Positions 17,687 through 26,111 of a DNA stretch of 64,000 nucleotides are shown here, one piece after another. The stretch is from Acinetobacter piscicola (GTDB taxonomy: Bacteria > Pseudomonadota > Gammaproteobacteria > Pseudomonadales > Moraxellaceae). Location of the stretch: contig NZ_KZ268708.1 in the NCBI RefSeq assembly GCF_002233755.1, positions 19,284-83,283 on the forward strand. Direction: 5' to 3'. The notes beneath the pieces were generated by a model. The model was not told the origin of the DNA. It made no database searches and saw only the letters and a program-made list of their open reading frames with translations. The translations under genes were made by a program, and so were the position numbers. Every line of letters starts with the position of its first letter. Position 1 is the first letter of the stretch.

Positions 17687-18433
17687 TTAGTCCTGAGCGT
17701 CAATACTCTCGCCATTCATCGCAAGACTGTCATCACCCATAAGGTAAAGATAAGCAGGCATGATGGCTTCAGGTGTAGGTAATGTTTTTGGATCTTCATC
17801 AGGATAAGCTTTCGCACGCATTGCAGTACGTGTACCGCCTGGATTGATACAGTTAAAACGAATATTGGGATAAGTTTTTTCTTTGGCAAAGATTTGGCTG
17901 ACCGCTTCTATGGCAATTTTAGATACAGAATAAGCACCCCATTCTGCACGTGCTTCACGCCCTACGCCAGAACTTGCAAATACCACAGATGCATTTTCAG
18001 ATTTTTGTAGTAAAGGCAGCAGTTCTTGAGTCAGTACAAAAGGTGCACGTAAATTGACCGCCATGACATCATCCCAAACATCTTCAGGATATTGCGCCAA
18101 TTCAACTCGCTCGCCAAGAATACCTGCATTATGCAAAATGCCATCCAAACGCCCAAATTGCTGCTCTAGCGTATCGTAGAGTAATTCATAATCACGAGGC
18201 GATGCTGTTGAAAGCTGCAGTGGAAGAATCGCAGGTTGTGGCGCACCAAGCCCTTCAATTTCATCATAAATGACTTCAAGTTTGTTCAAGGTGCGACCAT
18301 GTAAAACTACAGTTGCGCCATGTAATGCATAGCTCAGTGCAGCAGCACGTCCTATACCGTCTCCCGCACCTGTAATCAGGATAATCTTACCTTTTAATAA
18401 GTCTGGGCGAGGTTGATATTCTGAATATTTCAT
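17687..18433 (-). CDS. yciK: Short-chain dehydrogenase/reductase YciK-like
   Basis: NAD(P)-dependent oxidoreductase of the classical SDR fold, 248 residues. It has the cofactor motif TGAGDGIG (about residues 21-28), the NAG motif (HNAGILGE), and the catalytic Ser with YSVSK. The opening segment YQPRPDLLKGKIILITGAGDGIGRAAA is YciK-like (only parts quoted from memory of the family). The ATG at 18433 follows AGGAGG, an ideal ribosome site. It is the last gene of ubiG-mupP-yciK, an order also found in Pseudomonas. The physiological substrate of YciK is not established. Confidence 0.88.
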   Translation of the reverse strand: MKYSEYQPRPDLLKGKIILITGAGDGIGRAAALSYALHGATVVLHGRTLNKLEVIYDEIEGLGAPQPAILPLQLSTASPRDYELLYDTLEQQFGRLDGILHNAGILGERVELAQYPEDVWDDVMAVNLRAPFVLTQELLPLLQKSENASVVFASSGVGREARAEWGAYSVSKIAIEAVSQIFAKEKTYPNIRFNCINPGGTRTAMRAKAYPDEDPKTLPTPEAIMPAYLYLMGDDSLAMNGESIDAQD

Positions 18434-18484
18434 GGGAGACCTCCTATCATTGTTATTTAGTTATTTATACAAATTGCTTATAAA

Positions 18485-19171
18485 TTAAGCAGTAATTCGT
18501 TTGATATCCACCAATTTATTGATGACTTGATGTAATTCAGTGATGTTATTTACAATACAGTCAGCTTGCCATGTATCGAGATTATCTTTGTATTCTAAAG
18601 GTAAATAACCATAAGCTGCGAGTATAGTATACATACTGGCATTACGTCCTGCATCAATATCACGTGGGTGATCACCTACATAAATAATCTGTTTTGGATC
18701 AATCTGCAAGTGACTTGCTGCAAGATACATTGGTTCAGGGTCTGGTTTCGTATGTGTAACATCTTCAGGGCAAACAAGCACTGCACAACGTTCGTTTAAG
18801 TTCAATGCTTCGAGTAAAGACTTACTCAACCCACGAGGTTTATTGGTGACGATTCCCCAAGGAATGTTATTATTTTCTAAGTTTTCTATTAAAGGATACA
18901 TGCCTTGAAATAGATCTGTATCCACAGCAATATCTTCACCATACAAATCTAAAAAACGCTGACGATGAGCGATGAAAATAGGATCATCCACAGCCAATTC
19001 AGGATAAACCAATTTTACCATGGCACGAGCGCCTTCTGACACTTGTGTACGAATCAAATCGGCATCGACCACTGCACGACCTTCTTCACGACACATGTTT
19101 TGAATGATGCGAATAAAGTCTGCTGCGGTATCAATCAACGTTCCATCTAAATCAAACAGTACAGCTTGCAT
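18485..19171 (-). CDS. mupP: HAD phosphatase, probably N-acetylmuramate 6-phosphate phosphatase MupP
   Basis: HAD-superfamily phosphatase of 228 residues with the nucleophile motif DLDGTLIDTA (Asp7, Asp9), the Thr/Lys motif (VTNKPRG) and the acidic motif VGDHPRDIDAG. It was historically annotated as phosphoglycolate phosphatase (gph). In Pseudomonas and Acinetobacter the gene between ubiG and yciK is MupP, which acts in the anhydro-MurNAc recycling route to UDP-MurNAc. I follow that on the basis of context and sequence resemblance. The start ATG overlaps the ubiG stop by one base (TAATG). ampD, another recycling gene, lies at 31022. Confidence 0.85.
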   Translation of the reverse strand: MQAVLFDLDGTLIDTAADFIRIIQNMCREEGRAVVDADLIRTQVSEGARAMVKLVYPELAVDDPIFIAHRQRFLDLYGEDIAVDTDLFQGMYPLIENLENNNIPWGIVTNKPRGLSKSLLEALNLNERCAVLVCPEDVTHTKPDPEPMYLAASHLQIDPKQIIYVGDHPRDIDAGRNASMYTILAAYGYLPLEYKDNLDTWQADCIVNNITELHQVINKLVDIKRITA

Positions 19172-19884
19172 TACACACCTTCATTTACGGTATAGACCAT
19201 ATAGTTCACATCTACATTTGGAGCAAGCCAATAGTGTTTGGTTAATGGATTGTAATGTAAACCAGTCATATCTTTAAGTTTTAGACCTGAATTACGAATA
19301 TCATGTGCTAATTCAGATGGCTTGATGAATTTATGATAATCATGTGTACCTTTTTTCAATAAGCGTAATACATATTCAGCACCAACGATGGCGAATAAAT
19401 AGGATTTAGGATTACGGTTAATGGTTGAAAAAAACACATGGCCATTTGGTTTAACCAATTTTTGACAGGCTTGAATGATCGATGCTGGATCTGGAACGTG
19501 TTCTAACATTTCCATACAGGTCACAATGTCGTATTGTCCCGCTTGTTCTTCTGCAAGTTGCTCAACAGGAACTTGACGATATTCGATATTGTGTACATTT
19601 TCTTGTTCTGCGTGTAAACGAGCGACATTAAGCGGCGCTGCCCCCATGTCAATACCCAAAACATCTGCACCACGACGTGCCATGCTTTCTGATAAGATTC
19701 CACCACCACAACCTACGTCTAGAATTTTTTTACCAGCTAAACCACCGGAATGCTCATCGATCCAGTTTAAACGTAATGGGTTAATTTGGTGTAAGGGTCT
19801 GAACTCAGAGTGCTGATCCCACCATAAAGCAGCGAGTGCTTCAAATTTTGCAATTTCTTGTGGATCAACATTAAGTTGCGACAT
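19171..19884 (-). CDS. ubiG: Ubiquinone biosynthesis O-methyltransferase
   Basis: SAM-dependent methyltransferase that performs both O-methylation steps of ubiquinone synthesis. The 237-residue product has the glycine-rich SAM motif [13 protein letters not shown] (about residues 50-62) and the post-motif EMLEHVPDP. The ATG at 19884 is chosen because GAGGTGG lies about 6 bases upstream and the sequence [15 protein letters not shown] matches UbiG N-termini. An upstream TTG frame start has no ribosome site. First gene of the ubiG-mupP-yciK operon, divergent from dsbA. Confidence 0.95.
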   Translation of the reverse strand: MSQLNVDPQEIAKFEALAALWWDQHSEFRPLHQINPLRLNWIDEHSGGLAGKKILDVGCGGGILSESMARRGADVLGIDMGAAPLNVARLHAEQENVHNIEYRQVPVEQLAEEQAGQYDIVTCMEMLEHVPDPASIIQACQKLVKPNGHVFFSTINRNPKSYLFAIVGAEYVLRLLKKGTHDYHKFIKPSELAHDIRNSGLKLKDMTGLHYNPLTKHYWLAPNVDVNYMVYTVNEGV

Positions 19885-20067
19885 GATAGCCACCTCTGAG
19901 TAAATTGTTTTAATCAAAAATTAATTCAAGCTATGCTAGTGTAACGTTAATTCTGAAAAAAGCGATGAATCGTGTAAAAAACTTCACAGAAGGAAAACGA
20001 TTTTCCCATATTTGTTTTATAGTTAGTGCATAAGCTATACAAAACGACTTCGAGGACAATAAAGTCA

Positions 20068-20682
20068 ATGAAAAAATTTATTCTTGGTGGCATGACTGCA
20101 ATGGTTATGGCACTTTCTGCAAATACCATGGCTGCTGATTTCGTTGCAGGTAAAGACTATACCGTTGTACAGAACCCTGGAAAGGTAACTGTTCCGGGTA
20201 AAATTGAAGTACGTGAATTCTTTTGGTATGGATGCCCACACTGCTTTAAATTAGAACCTCATATGCAAACATGGTTGAAAAAAATTCCAAAAGATGTGAA
20301 TTTTATTCGTACGCCTGCGGCAATGAACCCACTTTGGGAACAGGGTGCGCGTGCTTATTATGTATCGGAAGCTTTAGGCGTTCGTAAACGTACGCATTTG
20401 CCATTATTCCATGCCAATGGAAATGGTCAGCAAATCTTAGATAAAGATGCTTTTGCTAAATTCTATACACGTTATGGCGTACCTGAAGCGAAATTTAACA
20501 GCATGTATAGTTCATTTGCGATTACTGCAAAAGTAGCGGAATCGAACCAATTGGCTGCGCAATATCAGTTATCTGGCGTGCCTGCCGTGGTTGTAAATGG
20601 TAAGTATGTTGTACAAGGTGAAGATGGTAAAGTGACACAAGTGGTTGATTATCTGATCAATAAAGAACGTAAAGGCAAATAA
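20068..20682 (+). CDS. dsbA: Periplasmic thiol:disulfide interchange protein DsbA
   Basis: Periplasmic oxidase that introduces disulphides into secreted proteins. The 204-residue precursor has a Sec signal peptide (about 1-22, ending MAA) and the thioredoxin-like active site CPHC (residues 56-59) after EFFWYG. The cis-proline loop SGVPAVVV lies near the C-terminus. The ATG at 20068 starts a normal signal peptide; an ATG 14 codons earlier would add a charged extension. GAGGA lies 11 bases upstream. The downstream terminator is interrupted by a repeat-like insertion (see 20696-20880). Confidence 0.95.
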   Translation: MKKFILGGMTAMVMALSANTMAADFVAGKDYTVVQNPGKVTVPGKIEVREFFWYGCPHCFKLEPHMQTWLKKIPKDVNFIRTPAAMNPLWEQGARAYYVSEALGVRKRTHLPLFHANGNGQQILDKDAFAKFYTRYGVPEAKFNSMYSSFAITAKVAESNQLAAQYQLSGVPAVVVNGKYVVQGEDGKVTQVVDYLINKERKGK

Positions 20683-20695
20683 GCCTTTCAGTTGC

Positions 20696-20880
20696 AAAAA
20701 ACCCGCAAATGATTGTAATGCTGGCCAGTTAAGTCTTTTAAATCCTCCCCTTGCGGAGCATGCTCATCCCTCTTTTTCCTTGCGCCATAAATGGCTCAGG
20801 GTTAGGGGGAGATTCTTAGATGAGTAACTACTAAATTACTCTTAACTGACTGGCATTCCACAAACGATTGCGGGTTTTTT
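20696..20880. repeat. Long imperfect palindrome: dsbA terminator with an internal repeat-like insert
   Basis: The outermost bases form an ordinary terminator (AAAAAACCCGCAA and TTGCGGGTTTTTT) but lie 159 bases apart. Inside are further paired arms: AATGC-GGCCAGTTAAG at left with CTTAACTGACTGGCATT at right, then AATCCTCCCC (about 20741-20750) with GGGGGAGATT. The loop region contains no gene. This is the form expected if a small palindromic element inserted into the loop of an existing terminator. Confidence 0.6.
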
Positions 20881-20944
20881 ATTGCTTATTGAATTGATAT
20901 TTTTAGATTAAGGAAACTTGCATACATCTTTGATGTAGTCGCAG

Positions 20945-21610
20945 TTATTTATTATCAATTTTGCCTTCATCTTTTTGAGTATCCCAATTTTCAATTCCTT
21001 TAAAAATTAGGCGAATTTGAGTGACAGCTTGCTTTTGCAGAACCATTTTTTGTAGTTCCAGTTCAATACCTGAATAAAGTCGTTCTAAACTGATCCATGA
21101 CATTGCCCAAGTAAACGATAAATTAATCAATATATTGGTAATCACTTTTAGATTATTTTCATCATGAAAATTTTGCACAATTTCAAATTTTTTTAAATCG
21201 CTAGCAAGATCATCATTTAAAAACGCAATTTCACGTGCAATGGCTCTACGTACAGCTTCTGAGCCGCCCCAACGTTCAGAGATCATAAAAATCCATTGTT
21301 GCGGGTTGTTATCAACTGCTTCAAAAAACAGTTGCATACTGGTTTTCGTTTTTGTTTCTAAATGGGCAAAACCTTTACCCAGTTGATGCAAAACATTTTT
21401 TAAATATAAAGCAACTTGATCGACCAGTTCTTTACCCAATTCATCCATGTCTTGGAAATGTCGATAAAACGCAGTCGGAACAAGCCCAACTTCTCGCGCC
21501 ACTTCACGCAGACTAATGCTCGAAAATGAACGACCTGATGTGCTTAAAGTTAAAGCAGCATCGAGTAAAGCCTGGCGACTTTGCTGTTTACGTTCATCCC
21601 GTATCGACAT
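20945..21610 (-). CDS. desT: TetR-family repressor of unsaturated fatty-acid genes (DesT/FabR-like)
   Basis: The 221-residue TetR protein has its helix-turn-helix at about residues 15-65 (LREVAREVGLVPTAFYRHFQDMDELG). The opening MSIRDERKQQSRQALLDAAL closely resembles FabR and DesT, which sense acyl-CoA saturation. The start at 21610 has GGA 9 bases upstream. It is divergent from a ferredoxin reductase/desaturase pair, matching the P. aeruginosa desT-desCB organisation. Three operator-like 18-mers lie between. The protein probably represses desaturation when unsaturated acyl chains are plentiful. Confidence 0.88.
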   Translation of the reverse strand: MSIRDERKQQSRQALLDAALTLSTSGRSFSSISLREVAREVGLVPTAFYRHFQDMDELGKELVDQVALYLKNVLHQLGKGFAHLETKTKTSMQLFFEAVDNNPQQWIFMISERWGGSEAVRRAIAREIAFLNDDLASDLKKFEIVQNFHDENNLKVITNILINLSFTWAMSWISLERLYSGIELELQKMVLQKQAVTQIRLIFKGIENWDTQKDEGKIDNK

Positions 21611-21678
21611 TCTGGTATCCAAAAATTTTTGTTGTGACGAGTTTATCAAAAAAATAAACAAATTAAACGACGAATATC

Positions 21679-21696
21679 AGTGTACAGGTGTTGACT
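21679..21696. promoter_or_regulatory. DesT/FabR operator-like 18-mer, copy 1
   Basis: AGTGTACAGGTGTTGACT, similar to the FabR/DesT pattern of AGTG/C-TACA followed by TGTTCACT. It is the furthest of three copies from the reductase gene and the closest to the repressor gene, so it could serve autoregulation. Confidence 0.55.
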
Positions 21697-21715
21697 GAAT
21701 TTAAAAAACAGCTAT

Positions 21716-21733
21716 AGTGTACATATGTTCACT
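21716..21733. promoter_or_regulatory. DesT/FabR operator-like 18-mer, copy 2
   Basis: AGTGTACATATGTTCACT is an almost perfect palindrome (8 of 9 paired positions) and the best of the three copies. It lies 37 bases after copy 1, in the likely core promoter of the reductase-desaturase pair. Confidence 0.7.
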
Positions 21734-21734
21734 A

Positions 21735-21752
21735 AAAGAACATTTGTTCACT
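21735..21752. promoter_or_regulatory. DesT/FabR operator-like 18-mer, copy 3
   Basis: AAAGAACATTTGTTCACT keeps the right half-site and most of the left. It starts 19 bases after copy 2, about two helical turns, so two repressor dimers could sit on the same face of the DNA. Confidence 0.5.
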
Positions 21753-21784
21753 CAATAAATAGCAAGCACAAAGAGGAACGTAAT

Positions 21785-22837
21785 ATGAGTAGCTATATGC
21801 AGTATCAAACAGCCACGGATAAGCAAGATGAATATCGACCAGAAATCATTCGAGAGGATTTTGTCGACTTTATCGCTGAAAAAATCAATCCTGTTTGGGC
21901 TTGGAAAAAAGTGAAAGCAACAGTTGTTAAGACACGTGCTTTAAGTCCTGATTTTTATCAAATTCAATTACGTCCAAATCGTAATTTTAAGCATCAACAA
22001 TTTAAAGCAGGGCAAAGTATTCTTGTCACCGTAGAAATTGCAGGTGTACGCCAACAACGTAGTTATTCGGTCGTGAAATTTTTAGCCAATGGCGACATTA
22101 TTATTGCAGTAAAACAACAAGGTAAAGTATCCAACGTACTAAGCCAGTTGGCTTTTGGCAATATCGTTGAGCTTTCTCAACCGCAAGGCGATTTTATCCT
22201 TAGCCAAGATGTCACACCAATGTTATTGATTGCTTCGGGTAGTGGGATTACGGCAATTTATTCGTTATTACTTGAAGCTTTAAAAGATTCAAGTCGTTCT
22301 ATTGATTTAATTTATTTTAGTCGTGATCAAGCTTTCCATGCAGATTTGGAGCAACTTGATCAGCAAAATGCTCAGTTTAAATATCATGCGATTGATACTA
22401 CTCAGAAGAAACAACATTTGACTGTGGAATTGTTAGAAGAATTGATTCCTGATTTTCAAACGCATCAAAGTTATGCATGTGGTGCGACAGCAATGATGCA
22501 AAGCTTGAATCAGATTTTTCAAGATTTAAATATTGAGCAACAACTGAAACAAGAGTATTTCCAAATTGCAGTCGATGAAAGCTTAGAGGCTCAACCAGTC
22601 GTGTTCTTACGTTCACAACAAGCGTTTGAGGCGAAATCAAATCTTCTGGAAAGTGCTGAACAAGCAGGTTTGAAGCCTACACATGGTTGTCGTATGGGGA
22701 TTTGTAATACCTGTACTTGTACTAAAGTGAGTGGCTCAACCAAAAATATGCTGACAGGTGAAATTGACCATGCTTCTAATACTCAAATTAAGCTATGTAT
22801 TAGCCAAGCGATTAGTCCTGTGACAATTAACTTGTAA
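21785..22837 (+). CDS. desC: Ferredoxin reductase-type electron donor for the fatty-acid desaturase
   Basis: The 350-residue flavo-iron-sulphur protein passes electrons from NAD(P)H to the desaturase encoded next. It has an FAD-binding barrel with RQQRSYSVVK (about residues 95-105), an NAD-binding domain (LLIASGSGITAIYSLL) and a C-terminal plant-type [2Fe-2S] domain with HGCRMGICNTCTC and a final KLC cysteine. The ATG at 21785 follows AGAGGA. An ATG at 21725 lies inside an operator and would add 20 atypical residues. The name desC follows the Pseudomonas arrangement. Confidence 0.88.
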   Translation: MSSYMQYQTATDKQDEYRPEIIREDFVDFIAEKINPVWAWKKVKATVVKTRALSPDFYQIQLRPNRNFKHQQFKAGQSILVTVEIAGVRQQRSYSVVKFLANGDIIIAVKQQGKVSNVLSQLAFGNIVELSQPQGDFILSQDVTPMLLIASGSGITAIYSLLLEALKDSSRSIDLIYFSRDQAFHADLEQLDQQNAQFKYHAIDTTQKKQHLTVELLEELIPDFQTHQSYACGATAMMQSLNQIFQDLNIEQQLKQEYFQIAVDESLEAQPVVFLRSQQAFEAKSNLLESAEQAGLKPTHGCRMGICNTCTCTKVSGSTKNMLTGEIDHASNTQIKLCISQAISPVTINL

Positions 22838-22928
22838 TTTCAAGTCCTTATTTTCAGTCAAATTTAAAAATTAAAAAACTCAGAGTTTTAAGTTTAAAGC
22901 TCAGGGGAACGTATATCCAAAATTTAAG

Positions 22929-22955
22929 GCACAGTTCAGAAAAAATGAATTGTGC
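22929..22955 (+). other. Stem-loop directly before the desaturase ribosome site
   Basis: GCACAGTTCA (22929-22938) and TGAATTGTGC (22946-22955) pair with one mismatch around a 7-base loop. The Shine-Dalgarno AGGAG begins at the very next base (22956). The position suggests an effect on translation or mRNA processing between the two genes, but this is untested. Confidence 0.5.
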
Positions 22956-22967
22956 AGGAGTTAAGCA

Positions 22968-24107
22968 ATGAATATGTCGGTGAGTTTTCCAAACAGTAAG
23001 TCAAAACATTTAAGCCCAGAACAAACAGCTGAATTTGGTCGCCGTGTCGATGAAATCCGCCGCGAAGTCATGGATAGCTTGGGTGAACAAGATGCCAAGT
23101 ACATCTATAAAATTCGTAATTTTGTACGTTATAGTGAAATTGTTTCACGTGGAGCGTTAATGTTCGGTGGTTGGATTCCACCTGTTTGGGTGCTTGGTAC
23201 AAGTTTATTGGGCATTTCCAAAATTGTTGAAAATATGGAATTGGGTCATAACGTGATGCATGGGCAGTTTGACTGGTTGAATGATCCAAGTCTAAACGGT
23301 GCAAACTATGACTGGGATACCATGTCTACAGGTGATGATTGGAAATATACTCATAATTATATACACCATACCTATACCAATATTGTGGGCAAAGACCATG
23401 ATGTCGGTTATGGTTTATTGCGAGTGAGTGAATCACAAAAGTGGGAGCCTCGTTTTCTTTTGAATATTCCTTTAGCTATTCAGTTAATGGTTTTTTTTGA
23501 ATGGTATGTTGGCGTTCAAAACTTACATTTGGAAGATGCTTTGGTTTATAAAACCAAGACTTGGAAACAAGTTTGGGCTGATGCAACGAAGTTTCGTAAA
23601 AAAGCACGCCGTCAGATTTTAAAAGATTATGTATTTTTCCCAGTGATTGCGGGGCCGAATGCATTACCTGTTTTAGCTGGGAATGCGATTGCCAATGTAA
23701 TCCGTAGTTTGTGGTCATCTGCGGTGATTTTTAATGGTCACTTTACTGAGGATGCTGAAACTTTTGAGGCGGATAATACTGAAAATGAAACACGTGCAGA
23801 GTGGTATTTACGTCAAATTCGAGGTTCAAGTAATTTCACAGGCACAGACTGGTTGCATATTTTGAGTGGAAATTTAAGTCATCAAATTGAACATCACTTA
23901 TTCCCAGATATGCCTGCCAATCGTTATTCTGAAGTTGCACCTAAAATCAAAGCTTTATGCGAAGAATATGGTATCAACTACAATGAAGCAAACTTCTTGC
24001 AACAGTTCTGGAGTGTATGGGTACGTTTGGCGAAGTGTTCTTTACCCAATAACTGGACGTCGACGATTACGCAGTCTTTGCAAAAGGTGAAGGGGATTTT
24101 TGCTTAA
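22968..24107 (+). CDS. desB: Membrane fatty-acid (acyl-CoA) desaturase
   Basis: Membrane di-iron desaturase of 379 residues that introduces a double bond, probably delta-9, into acyl chains. The three histidine boxes are visible: HNVMH (94-98), HNYIHH (129-134) and HQIEHH near residue 305. Hydrophobic segments lie at about 60-90 and 160-180, with more near 225-250. The start ATG follows CAGGAG. It is the second gene of the pair driven from the promoter with DesT-like operators, and its electron donor is encoded upstream. A bidirectional terminator follows. Confidence 0.93.
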   Translation: MNMSVSFPNSKSKHLSPEQTAEFGRRVDEIRREVMDSLGEQDAKYIYKIRNFVRYSEIVSRGALMFGGWIPPVWVLGTSLLGISKIVENMELGHNVMHGQFDWLNDPSLNGANYDWDTMSTGDDWKYTHNYIHHTYTNIVGKDHDVGYGLLRVSESQKWEPRFLLNIPLAIQLMVFFEWYVGVQNLHLEDALVYKTKTWKQVWADATKFRKKARRQILKDYVFFPVIAGPNALPVLAGNAIANVIRSLWSSAVIFNGHFTEDAETFEADNTENETRAEWYLRQIRGSSNFTGTDWLHILSGNLSHQIEHHLFPDMPANRYSEVAPKIKALCEEYGINYNEANFLQQFWSVWVRLAKCSLPNNWTSTITQSLQKVKGIFA

Positions 24108-24165
24108 AGAATGCTGAGTTGATGGTTTTATTTGTTTAAGCAAAGTTATGAAATATAAAAAAAGA

Positions 24166-24196
24166 AAAGCCCAATTTACATAAATTGGGTTTTTCT
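24166..24196. terminator. Bidirectional terminator between desB and the immunity-like genes
   Basis: AAAGCCCAATTTA pairs with TAAATTGGGTTTTT around a 2-3 base loop. It has an A-run before and a T-run after, so it serves both convergent transcripts. Confidence 0.9.
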
Positions 24197-24234
24197 ATTT
24201 CAAGTTACTGATTTCAATTACCTTTCTACATTAA

Positions 24235-24729
24235 TTAATTTAATTTTTTAAATAATTCGAAAAACCAATTTTTTAGTTTTTCCCAAATACTCATTTCTTT
24301 ATCTATATCCATGCATTTAGAACCAACATATTCTTGTATTTGAGATTTTCCATTTTTTTCTACTATGCAGAAATCTGTGTTATATGCTGTTTTAATATCT
24401 CCAAAGGTTACGCTATAGGGGCTATTTTTTATTAATTGATTAAAATTATTGAAGTTTTTGTCATTTAGAGCAATGCAATTATCTTTTTTTGGATAATTTT
24501 TTTCATAATAATTTTCATAGTGCCATGAATTCTTACTTCCCTCAGACAGATCTAAGATTACAACGTTAAATATTCCATTTTTTCCTGTGTCATTAATATA
24601 AAAACAAGGCATATTATTTTTTATATCAATAGCGACTTTTCCACCTCTGTAAGGGGTAGAGGTAGCAAATGATAACTTAGAAAAATTGAATAAAAAAAGT
24701 AATATAAATATTCTTTTCATTTGATTCAT
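24235..24729 (-). CDS. AT-rich periplasmic protein, possible T6SS immunity-type family
   Basis: The 164-residue product has a signal peptide (about 1-22, no lipobox), a beta-rich mature domain with four cysteines, and an amphipathic basic C-terminus ending near KLKNWFFELFKK. The early motif with PCFYI and paired cysteines recalls the Acinetobacter family annotated as putative T6SS immunity periplasmic lipoproteins. This is recollection, not proof. It starts only 10 bases after the stop codon of the similar gene upstream, so the two are probably coupled. Base composition is much more AT-rich than the neighbours, which suggests transfer. No effector gene is present. Confidence 0.55.
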   Translation of the reverse strand: MNQMKRIFILLFLFNFSKLSFATSTPYRGGKVAIDIKNNMPCFYINDTGKNGIFNVVILDLSEGSKNSWHYENYYEKNYPKKDNCIALNDKNFNNFNQLIKNSPYSVTFGDIKTAYNTDFCIVEKNGKSQIQEYVGSKCMDIDKEMSIWEKLKNWFFELFKKLN

Positions 24730-24739
24730 ATCGGTTCAT

Positions 24740-25201
24740 TTAACTTTTAAGCCAATTAAGAAGCTTTTCAGAAGTAGTTTTTTCTTTTTTTATAATTTTT
24801 TCGTTTTGACATGTGTATCCATCTAGAGTCTCTTTCAACAATGTTTGTTTTGATCCCTTTTTTACACAAATACGTAATGAATATGATTTTTCCATATCTA
24901 AAACAATATCATAGGGAACATCGTTTTTAAAATAAGATTGATCTATAGAAATGCATTCATTCTTACTAATCGGCATTTTTATATTCTTATAAACTTGGCT
25001 ATAGGTACTTTTAAATTTTTTCCCATATACAATATCCCCAAGATATAGATACACTTGATTATTATAAGATTTTGTTTTTATGTCATTTGTATAGACACAA
25101 ATACTCTGACCTTTAATTACTGCATATAGTTCTTTCTCTGGTGAAGCATGAGTTTGTATACTTAAGAAGATTAATAAAAATGTGCTAGTAGTTTTCTTCA
25201 T
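24740..25201 (-). CDS. AT-rich periplasmic protein, paralogue-like partner of the gene downstream
   Basis: The 153-residue product has a signal peptide (about 1-20, ending THA), a small domain with four cysteines (ICVYTND, NECISI, LRICVKK, YTCQNE) and a C-terminus ending LLNWLKS. The cysteine layout and tail match the gene at 24235-24729, suggesting duplication. The start is the ATG at 25201, as the TTG two codons earlier has no ribosome site. It may belong to the same putative periplasmic immunity group. It is divergent from rph. AT-rich codon use points to acquisition from elsewhere. Confidence 0.55.
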   Translation of the reverse strand: MKKTTSTFLLIFLSIQTHASPEKELYAVIKGQSICVYTNDIKTKSYNNQVYLYLGDIVYGKKFKSTYSQVYKNIKMPISKNECISIDQSYFKNDVPYDIVLDMEKSYSLRICVKKGSKQTLLKETLDGYTCQNEKIIKKEKTTSEKLLNWLKS

Positions 25202-25369
25202 AATCAATTAACTGGTAATAACAAAGGGTCTTTTGGATTTTTTAAGAAGTCTACTAGAAGGTTCATAACCCTACTATCAATTTAAAAAACCATGCTCTTG
25301 TAACAAAACCATCTCTCTCGCATCTGTTATACTTATGCGCAATATTTTTAAATCCCATAAGGATAAACC

Positions 25370-26086
25370 ATGCGTATCGACCAACGTGCATTAGATCAAT
25401 TACGTGATGTTAAAATTACCCGAAACTACACACGTTATGCGGAAGGTTCTGTATTGGTTGAATTTGGTCATACAAAAGTGCTGTGTACTGCAAGTATTGA
25501 CAATTCAGTACCGCGTTTCCTCAAAGGTCAAGGTCAAGGTTGGGTTACGGCTGAATATGGTATGTTGCCACGCTCTACACATACCCGTAGTGACCGTGAA
25601 GCAGCACGTGGTAAACAATCTGGTCGTACACAAGAAATCCAACGTTTAATTGGTCGTAGCTTACGTGCGATGGTGGATTTGAAAAAATTAGGTGAAAACA
25701 CCATTACGATTGACTGTGATGTGATTCAAGCAGATGGTGGTACGCGTACAGCGGCGATTACAGGCGCAGCGGTTGCGTTAATCGATGCGATGAATGTATT
25801 GCTTGAGAAAAAGAAAATTAAACATGATCCATTAAAAGGTTTAGTTGCTGCGATTTCAGTGGGAATCTATGCAGATGAAGTATTACTTGATCTTTGTTAT
25901 GAAGAAGATTCTAACTGTCAAACTGATATGAATGTGGTTATGACGCAAGCAGGTGAATTTATTGAAATTCAAGGGACTGCTGAAGAAAAACCATTTACAC
26001 GTGCGCAATCAAATGCAATGCTTGAAATAGCTGAAAAGGGTATTCAAGAATTAGTGAAGAAACAACAAGAAGCACTTGGTTGGTAA
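25370..26086 (+). CDS. rph: Ribonuclease PH
   Basis: Phosphorolytic 3'-5' exoribonuclease that trims tRNA 3' ends. The 238-residue protein has the complete family length and motifs: start [20 protein letters not shown], the RNA-binding [19 protein letters not shown] region (about residues 60-80), and the catalytic-site segments [19 protein letters not shown] and [16 protein letters not shown]. Unlike the truncated rph of E. coli K-12, this gene is intact. AAGGATAA precedes the ATG. A short terminator follows. Confidence 0.97.
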   Translation: MRIDQRALDQLRDVKITRNYTRYAEGSVLVEFGHTKVLCTASIDNSVPRFLKGQGQGWVTAEYGMLPRSTHTRSDREAARGKQSGRTQEIQRLIGRSLRAMVDLKKLGENTITIDCDVIQADGGTRTAAITGAAVALIDAMNVLLEKKKIKHDPLKGLVAAISVGIYADEVLLDLCYEEDSNCQTDMNVVMTQAGEFIEIQGTAEEKPFTRAQSNAMLEIAEKGIQELVKKQQEALGW

Positions 26087-26111
26087 TACAAAACCAATTT
26101 AAGTTGTGATC

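Noticed and set aside
21725..21784. Upstream ATG giving a 20-residue N-terminal extension of the ferredoxin reductase
   Set aside because: It overlaps the operator-like sequences and has no ribosome site; the ATG at 21785 has AGAGGA and fits the family.
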